A program made the translations under genes and the position numbers. The notes under the pieces are model-generated. The model searched no databases and was not told the DNA's origin. It saw only the letters and a program-made list of their open reading frames with translations. Below, piece after piece: positions 1 through 5,226 of a stretch of DNA of 14,301 nucleotides. This DNA is from Pseudolabrys sp. (GTDB lineage: Bacteria > Pseudomonadota > Alphaproteobacteria > Rhizobiales > Xanthobacteraceae), in contig JAQSCR010000443.1 in the NCBI GenBank assembly GCA_029945495.1, positions 1 to 14,301 on the forward strand, in the 5' to 3' direction. Positions within the stretch are counted from its first letter, which is position 1; each line of letters opens with the position of its first letter.

Positions 1-99
1 GGGACCGTATGTCTGCGCCTTGACACTGGCGGTGAAAATCAAGTTCACGAGGACAAACATAGAGAGCGCGCGCGTTGACGCGCTAAATTTTGAAAGCAT
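1..99 (-). CDS. Exported protein, N-terminus only (cut by window edge)
   Basis: The frame reads from an ATG at 99 off the left edge, giving 33 residues that start MLSKFSASTRALSMF. They form a classic Sec signal peptide: a basic N-region, the hydrophobic core FVLVNLIF, and a probable cleavage site after SVKA, before QTYGP. A strong GGAGG lies 7 bases upstream of the ATG. The gap to the preceding DUF5676 gene is short (68 bases), so it is probably the next gene of the same minus-strand metal operon. In such clusters exported copper-binding proteins or multicopper oxidases are common, but nothing visible here tells which. Only the signal peptide is supported. Confidence 0.7.
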   Translation of the reverse strand, partial: MLSKFSASTRALSMFVLVNLIFTASVKAQTYGP

Positions 100-167
100 G
101 ACAATTCCTCCACGAGTACGGATAAGAAACGCGACATTTTGATTGGCTTTACGCCAACATTCCTCGT

Positions 168-437
168 TCAGCTGCCGCGAAATGGCCTAAAAAAGTTCGC
201 GATCGGCGCGAATACCAGTCCTGCAATGAGGCCGAATGCGAAGCTTTCAATAGCGCCAATCAACATTCCAGGCGGGGTCCAAGCAAAGCCAGGGTAAAAC
301 TGCAGCCATGCTTGATGCAGCCCGCGATTGGGAACAACGATCGAAAGCGCAAGGCATGCGAGATAAAAGACAAAGAGAGACGTCCCCAAGCTGAAGCCAA
401 ATTGCAGCGGCCGAAGTGAGACAGGATGTTCGTTCAT
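168..437 (-). CDS. DUF5676-like small membrane protein
   Basis: An 89-residue inner-membrane protein with two hydrophobic segments, roughly residues 18-36 and 57-80. An aromatic, Pro-containing linker (W44, Y48, PGFAW) joins them. The layout matches the DUF5676 family of small membrane proteins found in heavy-metal/copper clusters; the molecular function is unknown. The start at 437 is chosen over a longer upstream frame because GGAGA sits about 8 bases before it and the extra residues would run into the methyltransferase gene. It lies 25 bases downstream of that gene and belongs to the same operon. Its family call is from recognition of pattern only. Confidence 0.72.
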   Translation of the reverse strand: MNEHPVSLRPLQFGFSLGTSLFVFYLACLALSIVVPNRGLHQAWLQFYPGFAWTPPGMLIGAIESFAFGLIAGLVFAPIANFFRPFRGS

Positions 438-462
438 CGGGCTTCTCCACTTGTGGGTGTTT

Positions 463-1134
463 CTATTGACGATAGCCGCCAATGTGCGACGAGCCGAAGA
501 TATGCTGAAGTCGCGGGATAAAGGCGGGTACTTCGGCGACATATAACGTGTAAGCGTCACCGAACTCAGCAATCGCCTCCCGCTCCTCACTCTTGGCAAG
601 TTTGGCGTACATAAACGTTAGTACCGGGAACATCGCGAGTGTCAGCAGCGTCGGCCACTGTAGGAGAAAGCCGAACATCACCAAGATAAAGCCGACATAT
701 TGCGGGTGACGGACGTAGCCATAGGGTCCAGCCGTCGCCAAAGTGCGCTTATGCTGGGCATCGTAGAGCACCTTCCAAGCCGCGGAAATCAAGATGAAAC
801 CGCCGACGATGAACGCGAAGCTCAAGATGTGGAACGGACCAAAGTGCGGGTTCGTCTTCCAACCGAACATCATCTCAAGCAGATGACCTGCATCATGCGA
901 GAACCATTCCACGTTCGGATACCGGCTCTGCAGCCACCCCGACATAAAATAGATCGTCAGCGGAAAGCCATACATCTCGGCAAACAGCGCCACCAGAAAG
1001 GCACTGAACGCGCTGAATGATCGCCAATCTCGGGGCGTACGGGGTTTGAAGAAGCTATAGGCGAACAATATGAAGACGGCCGAGTTGACGATGACCAAGC
1101 TCCATAGCCCGTAAGCGGACATATCGGTGTTCAT
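463..1134 (-). CDS. Isoprenylcysteine carboxyl methyltransferase (ICMT)-like membrane protein
   Basis: A 223-residue polytopic inner-membrane protein. Hydrophobic segments lie near residues 10-28, 42-62, 101-120 and 145-175. The C-terminal half carries the ICMT/PEMT signature: GPYGYVRHPQYVGF at about 136-149, with the RHPxY S-adenosylmethionine-binding motif at 142-146. It is followed by the conserved acidic pair EE at 183-184 and a YxxxVPxFIPR ending. Bacterial members are presumed SAM-dependent methyltransferases of unknown substrate and occur often in metal-resistance clusters. The first ATG at 1134 overlaps the stop of the DUF2933 gene (ATGA), implying translational coupling, and AGAGGA lies 7 bases upstream. 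An internal Met at residue 5 is a possible alternative start. Confidence 0.82.
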   Translation of the reverse strand: MNTDMSAYGLWSLVIVNSAVFILFAYSFFKPRTPRDWRSFSAFSAFLVALFAEMYGFPLTIYFMSGWLQSRYPNVEWFSHDAGHLLEMMFGWKTNPHFGPFHILSFAFIVGGFILISAAWKVLYDAQHKRTLATAGPYGYVRHPQYVGFILVMFGFLLQWPTLLTLAMFPVLTFMYAKLAKSEEREAIAEFGDAYTLYVAEVPAFIPRLQHIFGSSHIGGYRQ

Positions 1135-1403
1135 GGCGCATTCCTCTCGCGACTTGGCTGATTTTGTTCGGGGCTCGCACTATGACCGCCGTGGCCACCG
1201 TGTCCGTGATGCATGAATACGTGCATGAGCGGACAAGCGAGCAGCGGAAGCCACACTAGAATTCCTAGGGCGTGAGCGCGGTGCTCGGTGAATAGCAGCA
1301 CGCCGATAATGACGAGAAATCCAAGCATCACGATTCCAGCCCGCGATGTTAGGAAGCCTCCTTGCGCTTGGCCCTCATGTTCCGAATGATCGTGCATCGA
1401 CAT
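1131..1403 (-). CDS. DUF2933 small His-rich membrane protein
   Basis: A 90-residue protein with a His/Glu-rich N-terminus (MHDHSEHE) and two closely spaced hydrophobic segments (about 22-40 and 45-60). A juxtamembrane cluster CPLMHVFMHHGHGGHGGH follows at about 57-74. The ACPLMHxxMHHGHGGH pattern is the hallmark of DUF2933 proteins, which sit beside copper/silver resistance genes. The His and Met residues plausibly bind soft metal ions at the membrane surface, but no activity is established. The start at 1403 has AGGAGA 6 bases upstream. It is coupled to the following methyltransferase gene by an ATGA overlap. Confidence 0.82.
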   Translation of the reverse strand: MSMHDHSEHEGQAQGGFLTSRAGIVMLGFLVIIGVLLFTEHRAHALGILVWLPLLACPLMHVFMHHGHGGHGGHSASPEQNQPSRERNAP

Positions 1404-1560
1404 TGATCTCTCCTATTCGACAAGTTGGCTGCCTCAGTTCAGACTTTAGTCTCTCTTTTCTCGGAGGCAGCAGCCAACGAACTAGAACCACCGCCTCCCC
1501 AGATCGTCGACTACACCTTGCAACGACTTTCAGTAGCCAAACCGCTCGCCGCCGCGTTGC

Positions 1561-2256
1561 TCAACGCGCGCCTGGTTGGGTTTGTCCTTGCATCATCTGC
1601 ATCATCCCTTGCATGGCTTGCATCATTTGCATCATTGACTGCATCTGGCCCTGCATCATCGGGCAGGCCATTGCGGTGCCGCTACCCGGCATTTGGCTGG
1701 GCTGCATAGGCATGGGTTGCGCTTGCCCGGATTGCATCTGTTGTCCTGACTGCATTTGGCCGGGCTGCATTTGACCTTGCATCATCTGCATCATCCCCTG
1801 CATGCCTTGCATCATTTGCATCATCGCTTGCATCTGGCCCTGGACCATCGGACAGTTCATCGCGCCGCTCGCCATCTGGCCGGACTGCGTCGAAGCGTCG
1901 GGCGAAGTCGAAGGTTGAGTAGGCACCGACCCGGGCACGGCACCCAGGCGAACACCTAACTTATCAAGTGTTGCCTTGTCGGGTTCGCCGGTGACCGGAA
2001 GATGATGCTGGGTCTGGTATTTCTTGACGGCAGCGCGCGTATCGTCGTTCAGAACACCATCAACCTTCACCGCGATGTCCTGCTTGTTCAGCGCCTCCTG
2101 CAAGGCCGTAATGGCAGGTTCCGTCAATGTAACGGATGTCGCCGCGACTGGCGGAGCGGTCTGGGCGAATGCGACACGACTTGGCGAAGCACCGGCAACC
2201 AACATGGCGAGAGCAAAGGCGGTCGCGTTAAGTCTGAAGTCTTTCAGTGATTTCAT
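1561..2256 (-). CDS. Secreted peptidoglycan-binding-domain protein with duplicated Met/Gln-rich tail
   Basis: 231 residues. Residues 1-31 form a Sec signal peptide (cleavage probably after RVAFA). Residues about 44-105 match a PG_binding_1 domain: an ALQEALNKQ helix, the VDGVLNDDTRAAVKKYQ core and an LPVTGEPDKATLDKLG ending. This would anchor the protein to the cell wall. A Pro/Ser/Gln linker leads to a low-complexity tail (about 128-231) almost made of Met, Gln, Gly and Pro. The tail holds two copies of a Cys-Pro-Met-headed block, with Cys135 and Cys198 the only cysteines. Met-rich periplasmic segments commonly bind Cu(I)/Ag(I), so a copper-buffering role is inferred from composition and context. 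AAGGAG lies 7 bases before the ATG. It follows the leader ORF after a 180-base gap. Confidence 0.8.
   Translation of the reverse strand: MKSLKDFRLNATAFALAMLVAGASPSRVAFAQTAPPVAATSVTLTEPAITALQEALNKQDIAVKVDGVLNDDTRAAVKKYQTQHHLPVTGEPDKATLDKLGVRLGAVPGSVPTQPSTSPDASTQSGQMASGAMNCPMVQGQMQAMMQMMQGMQGMMQMMQGQMQPGQMQSGQQMQSGQAQPMPMQPSQMPGSGTAMACPMMQGQMQSMMQMMQAMQGMMQMMQGQTQPGAR
1570..1860 (-). repeat. Two 102-bp in-frame coding repeats (Met/Gln block)
   Basis: Segments 1759-1860 and 1570-1671 on the minus strand encode near-identical 34-residue blocks (residues 133-166 and 196-229), offset by exactly 63 codons. Each has a CPM head followed by QGQMQ and repeated MMQMMQ units, ending QPG. Smaller units (CATCATTTGCATCAT and relatives) recur inside each block, so slippage or unequal recombination could change the copy number. 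The 29-residue spacer between blocks is itself MQSGQ/MQPGQ-like. Confidence 0.85.
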
Positions 2257-2436
2257 CGTTTACTCCTTGTGAAGATTCGGATTCAGAGTGCCGTAGCGTT
2301 AAGTTCGAATATGGATGAGGCCGCCGGCGGCTACTCGGCGTGCGAATGCAACGACCGAGAGATCGCGGGGGTAAAACGGAGTGCCGCCGGGGACAGGGAA
2401 TGAGTCAAAGCCCATTCGCCGTCCAAGGGCGGCTAC
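2257..2436 (-). promoter_or_regulatory. 180-base leader between the FRPPRT ORF and the next gene; possible regulated terminator
   Basis: The gap holds no credible ORF. Read on the minus strand it is C-rich and G-poor in its middle (around 2345-2400, with runs such as TTCCCTGTCCCC and TTTTACCCCCGC), the composition of a Rho loading site. GAGTAGCCGCC occurs twice on that strand (2428-2438 and 2326-2336), and GCCGCCGGCGGC at 2320-2331 is a perfect 12-base palindrome. There is no obvious intrinsic terminator with a T-tract. A Rho-dependent site under control of the upstream ORF is an inference from analogy with copper-sensing upstream ORFs. Confidence 0.3.
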
Positions 2437-2880
2437 TCACGCAAATGTTCGAGGGGGCCGGAAATCGGGCGGCAGTCTGGTGGCGTTGAGCCCACCCTGC
2501 CGAGGCAAACTGTGACGGATTGAGGCTGCAAAAACCAAGCCTACAATCGCGCCATTCATGACTGCCGAAACCGCGAAACAACACGCACTCGCGCAATCGG
2601 TACCCTGCGAATGAATTCCATCGCAGCACCGCCTGTGGTCCTGGGAGACGTATAGAACCACCGTTGGAGCAGACGCCGCAGACACAACGGCTAACGCCCG
2701 CTCGCTCTTCTGCACGATGCTGACTGAATTACTGAGTTTACTGTCGGTAGCGCACGCTTGCGCCGCCTCTGTCGTAAGCACCGTTGACATCGCAAGACCG
2801 ACGACCAGCACAGCGGCTATGAGCACGCGCGGCAAGGCCCGCGTTACCCACGACTGCGTTGCTTCAACCCGCCAGAACAT
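2437..2880 (-). CDS. Cys-rich exported small protein with C-terminal FRPPRT motif (putative metal-sensing leader ORF, paralogue 1)
   Basis: 147 residues from the ATG at 2880. This start has GAGG about 9 bases upstream; the ATG at 2895 lacks a ribosome site and would leave almost no leader after the predicted -10. The N-terminus is signal-like (hydrophobic core LIAAVLVVGLAMSTVL, then TTEAAQA). A Cys-rich centre follows: CC at 85-86 and CASACC at 96-101, with nearby His and Asp. The protein ends RLPPDFRPPRTFA. The Cys region and tail align with the protein at 4357-4713 (NCASMAAC and PPFRPPRT), so the two are paralogues. The layout resembles DUF2946/CruR and CopL-type small proteins that head copper operons, where a Cys motif senses copper and a C-terminal Pro-rich motif stalls ribosomes. 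That role is inferred. It is the first gene after an FNR-like box. Confidence 0.65.
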   Translation of the reverse strand: MFWRVEATQSWVTRALPRVLIAAVLVVGLAMSTVLTTEAAQACATDSKLSNSVSIVQKSERALAVVSAASAPTVVLYVSQDHRRCCDGIHSQGTDCASACCFAVSAVMNGAIVGLVFAASIRHSLPRQGGLNATRLPPDFRPPRTFA

Positions 2881-2912
2881 AGCGCGACACCTCATCTACA
2901 TCGTAGAAAGAA

Positions 2913-2953
2913 AAAATAGATGACCCCGAGAGACATACCTTGATGCAGATCAA
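2913..2953 (-). promoter_or_regulatory. FNR/FixK-type box and -10 of the minus-strand operon
   Basis: The palindrome TTGATGCAGATCAA at 2940-2953 fits the FNR/ANR/FixK consensus TTGAT-N4-ATCAA at every fixed position. On the minus strand TATTTT at 2918-2913 can serve as -10, predicting a start near 2906. The box centre would then lie about 41 bases upstream, the class II activator position. The same 14 bases occur before the plus-strand operon. The regulator itself is not in the window, and any CRP/FNR-family protein could be responsible. Confidence 0.6.
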
Positions 2954-3072
2954 TGTCGCTTCAAGATCGATTTTAGGGAGGAATATGACTGGTGTCTGAA
3001 CTAAACGAACCACAGGCGGAAGATGGTTGCAGTGGTTCCAACTCTCCGAGCAGGTCGCGGGACAAGATCTTT

Positions 3073-3522
3073 CTATGTTCTGGCCTCCAGCCTCCGGGTT
3101 ATCGCAAATACAGCCGCCGGGATGACAACCCACTGAAGCAATGGCGATAAGCCGATCTGCAAACCAAAGGCCGAGACAAGAGGCATCCTCTCGGAGTAAG
3201 CCCACGAGGCACGGATGGTAACATTTAACCATTCGCTGACAATCGTATAGCCGACTCCAAACACGATAGTTACGGCGGCAACTCGCCAGAAGTGACCTTG
3301 TGGCCAAGCCGGATTAGCGGCAGCGAAAGACGCAGCGACCAAGGTGCAGAGAGCGATCAGGAGATCGCCCGTCGTGCAATGAAAGACGGCAACTGCTTTG
3401 TTCCGAAATGGTTCCGTCCAGATCGTATAAAGCGGAAGCTGAAGGACTTCCCAAACAAAATGACCGATTGCGCTGCTACCAAGATATATTAGCAAGGCGC
3501 TGAGCCGGTTCGGTGAAACCAC
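3073..3522 (-). CDS. Small multi-pass membrane protein, unknown function
   Basis: I do not recognise a named family. About 149 residues from a GTG at 3522. Four hydrophobic segments are visible: SALLIYLGSSAIGHFVWEV, a segment after FHCTTGD, one around AAVTIVFGVGYTIVSEW, and the C-terminal LLQWVVIPAAVFAI. Polar motifs look conserved: GHFVWE, FHCTTGDLL, YTIVSEWLNV, and SERMPL before GLSPLLQW. The frame is open upstream to 3747, but that part lies antisense to the DsbA-family gene, so a start after about 3540 is preferred. The GTG has AAGGA about 10 bases upstream, which is not ideal. It is divergent from the DsbA-like gene by only 28 bases. A metal-related role rests on context only. Confidence 0.5.
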   Translation of the reverse strand: MVSPNRLSALLIYLGSSAIGHFVWEVLQLPLYTIWTEPFRNKAVAVFHCTTGDLLIALCTLVAASFAAANPAWPQGHFWRVAAVTIVFGVGYTIVSEWLNVTIRASWAYSERMPLVSAFGLQIGLSPLLQWVVIPAAVFAITRRLEART

Positions 3523-3550
3523 TGTCGGAGCGTCCTTTAGAGGGTGCAAG

Positions 3551-4239
3551 ATGAGCTTGGTTAAAGTTACATACTTTTCGGACGTCTTGTGTATCTGGGC
3601 ATACGCATCGCAAGCACGTCTTGACGCCGTCAGAAGCACGTTTGGCGACGCCGTTCGGATTGAACACCAGTTCTGTTCAATTTTTGGCGACACGGCCCGG
3701 AAGATCACATCTACTTGGAACGCCAAAGGCGGATATGATGCATTCAACAGCCATTTGCGACAAGTAGCGGCGCGTTTTCCACATATCCAAGTTCACTCGG
3801 AAGTCTGGTTGAAGATTCGCCCGCAACCTCGGCAAGCGCACACCTGTTCATGAAAGCTGTCCAGCACTGGGAGTCCGAGCTTCGAGTAGCCCCGTCCCCT
3901 TCCGCAGTGAGTATTTTCGATCAAGTCCTCTGGGCACTCCGATGTGCATTTTTTCGAGACTGCCGCGACATTGCACTCTGGGACGTCCAATGTGAGGTAG
4001 CCGGGGCCGTCGGCGTCGATATCGTCGCTATCGAAAGAATCATCCACAATGGAAGCGCATTCGCCAGTCTAACCGCGGATTATCAAGACGCTGACACATT
4101 GCGAATAGAAGGCAGCCCGAGCTTCGTATTGAATGACGGTCGACAAAAGCTTTATGGAAATATTGGATTCCGCCTGATCGGGTCGAACATTCAAGAACTC
4201 TTGCGGACGCCCCGTGAGGACGAAGCCAGCTGGTGTTAA
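3551..4239 (+). pseudogene. DsbA/2-hydroxychromene-2-carboxylate isomerase-family protein, frameshifted
   Basis: Two frames make one thioredoxin-fold protein. Frame 1 (3551-3853) begins MSLVKVTYFSDVLCIWAY, a beta strand followed by a CxxC-like site in which the second Cys is Ala (CIWA). Frame 2 resumes before 3850 with SASAHLFMKAVQHWESE and carries a helical domain (ALRCAFFRDCRDIALWDVQ) and the cis-Pro loop GSPSFVLNDGRQKLYG. Adding one base (for example a G near 3823) restores an unbroken reading through RPATSASAHLFMK and a total of about 229 residues, normal for the family. The single Cys suggests an isomerase/transferase-like or monothiol role rather than an oxidase. GAGGG lies about 6 bases before the ATG. 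A sequencing error remains possible; no slippery heptamer is seen. Confidence 0.72.
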
Positions 4240-4277
4240 CCTCAACGAACGTGCGTATTATATCGACCCCAGCCCCC

Positions 4278-4321
4278 TTGATGCAGATCAAGGCGCACCT
4301 TACAATATAAGTTGCTATTCT
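4278..4321 (+). promoter_or_regulatory. FNR/FixK-type box and -10 of the cus operon
   Basis: TTGATGCAGATCAA at 4278-4291 is identical to the box before the minus-strand operon and fits TTGAT-N4-ATCAA. TATTCT at 4316-4321 can serve as -10, giving a start near 4327 and placing the box centre about 42 bases upstream. It precedes the leader ORF by 65 bases. Activation under low oxygen would fit the known importance of Cus-type export when copper is mostly Cu(I), but the regulator is not identified here. Confidence 0.62.
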
Positions 4322-4356
4322 CGTCGGTTGATTGACTACCTCCCGAGCAGGGCAGA

Positions 4357-4713
4357 ATGACGCTACGTATCGGCCGGATCATTATTGCCATTCTTATCGG
4401 CCTGTCGGTCGCGACTCTGCCGGCAGCGGCTGGCTTTGCCGCCAACGTGCTGACTGCATCGAAAATGCCGGTATCAGCAGCAATGCCGGACTGCAACCAT
4501 CACCACAATGACCCAGGCGGGCAAACGCAGAAAACCACTGACAATTGCGCGTCCATGGCGGCTTGCGCGCTCACTTGCTTTAATTTCACCGGCACAGTCC
4601 TCGCCGGCTTCGTTTATTTACCGCCTCGCAGTACCGCGTTAAAACCGCTTCGAACCAGCACGCACGTCTCGTCGCGACTGAGCAGTCCGCCCTTCCGACC
4701 TCCCCGTACCTGA
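4357..4713 (+). CDS. Cys/His-containing exported small protein with C-terminal FRPPRT motif (putative metal-sensing leader ORF, paralogue 2)
   Basis: 118 residues. Residues 1-29 are signal-like (basic N-region, hydrophobic RIIIAILIGLSVATLP, then AAAGFA). DCNHHH at 45-50 and Cys64, Cys70 and Cys74 (CASMAACALTC) are candidate metal ligands. A second hydrophobic patch lies around 75-88. The chain ends PPFRPPRT at 111-118, directly before the stop. The centre and tail align with the protein encoded at 2437-2880. Small proteins of this design (DUF2946/CruR, CopL) head copper operons. In the Bordetella case a Cys motif senses copper and a C-terminal Arg/Pro motif arrests the ribosome to control downstream transcription. 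AGGG precedes the ATG by about 5 bases. It is the first gene behind the 4278 box and 112 bases before the YtkA-like gene. Confidence 0.68.
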   Translation: MTLRIGRIIIAILIGLSVATLPAAAGFAANVLTASKMPVSAAMPDCNHHHNDPGGQTQKTTDNCASMAACALTCFNFTGTVLAGFVYLPPRSTALKPLRTSTHVSSRLSSPPFRPPRT

Positions 4714-4825
4714 CGCCTCTCAAGCTGCATAGCAACACGTGAGCTGCAAGCTCATGTGAACGTTCGGCCGTCGCTCGATGACATCGAGTGCGTCGCCGAG
4801 AGAGCGCCATGAGGAGTTGGAAGCC
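4714..4825 (+). promoter_or_regulatory. Intercistronic leader with two small hairpins
   Basis: Between the FRPPRT ORF and the YtkA-like gene there are two inverted repeats. GAGCT/AGCTC lies at 4741-4753 with a 3-base loop. CTCGAT/ATCGAG lies at 4774-4788 with loop GAC and can extend to 8 pairs (4772-4790) with one G-U. Neither is followed by a T-run, so they are not intrinsic terminators. They could mask or reveal the GAGGAG at 4811-4816, or stabilise the processed mRNA. A regulatory role is inferred from position after the putative leader ORF. Confidence 0.28.
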
Positions 4826-5221
4826 ATGAACAGGAACCTTTTGCTCGCCTCAATTTTTGCGGTCGCGATAAGTCTAACCAATACCGCCGCAATCGCCGCG
4901 GCTACGGACTATGTATTCGAACCGGTCGCAGCCGAATTGAAGAAGGGCGACGACGTCGTGATCGCCGTCCGCTTGCTGCATAAGGCAACCGGAAAGCCGG
5001 TGTCGGATGCTGTCATCGTGCGGACTCGCGTGGATATGGCACCCGAGAACATGCCGGACATGGCATCGCCGGTGTCGGCCGTGCCGGGCGGCGAGCCGGG
5101 CGTCTATGCCTTCAAGACCGACATGGCGATGGCGGGGCGCTACCTGCTGAGCTTGGCGGTCAAGGTGCAAGGCGAACCGGAGACTGTCGTCGGCAAGGTC
5201 ATCTTCAAAGCGGTGAAGTGA
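4826..5221 (+). CDS. Periplasmic YtkA/FixH-like domain protein
   Basis: 131 residues. A signal peptide covers about 1-25 (LLLASIFAVAISLTNTAAIAA), followed by an all-beta domain. It has a strand starting YVFEPVAAELKKGDDVVIAVRL, a GKPVSDAVI turn, and the Met-bearing stretch RVDMAPENMPDM at about 67-78. A GGEPGVYAFKTDMAMAGRYLLSLAV repeat of the immunoglobulin-like YtkA/FixH fold comes next. Proteins of this type sit beside CusB/CusA-like genes and may hand Cu(I) to, or buffer it for, the adaptor; that is inferred. ATG 4826 is chosen over an upstream frame at 4778 because GAGGAG sits 9 bases before it and the signal peptide starts there. Its stop overlaps or nearly abuts the cusB start. Confidence 0.75.
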   Translation: MNRNLLLASIFAVAISLTNTAAIAAATDYVFEPVAAELKKGDDVVIAVRLLHKATGKPVSDAVIVRTRVDMAPENMPDMASPVSAVPGGEPGVYAFKTDMAMAGRYLLSLAVKVQGEPETVVGKVIFKAVK

Positions 5222-5226
5222 CGGCC

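Noticed and set aside
1404..1560. Possible small gene or terminator between the Met-rich protein and DUF2933
   Set aside because: No frame with a start and ribosome site and no stable hairpin with a T-run was found in these bases.
1346..1774. Plus-strand Cys/Ile-rich frame opposite the Met-rich protein
   Set aside because: The Cys and Ile codons are the complement of the Met/Gln repeats; the minus-strand gene has a signal peptide, domain and ribosome site.
2320..2331. GCCGCCGGCGGC palindrome as an intrinsic terminator
   Set aside because: Too short with no loop and no following T-run; kept only as a note in the leader region.
3523..3747. N-terminal extension of the 3073-3522 membrane protein
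   Set aside because: The extension is antisense to the better-supported DsbA-family coding sequence and its residues show no membrane or domain pattern matching the rest.
3820..3853. Programmed -1 frameshift in the DsbA-family gene
   Set aside because: No slippery heptamer or downstream structure is visible; a simple one-base loss explains the break.
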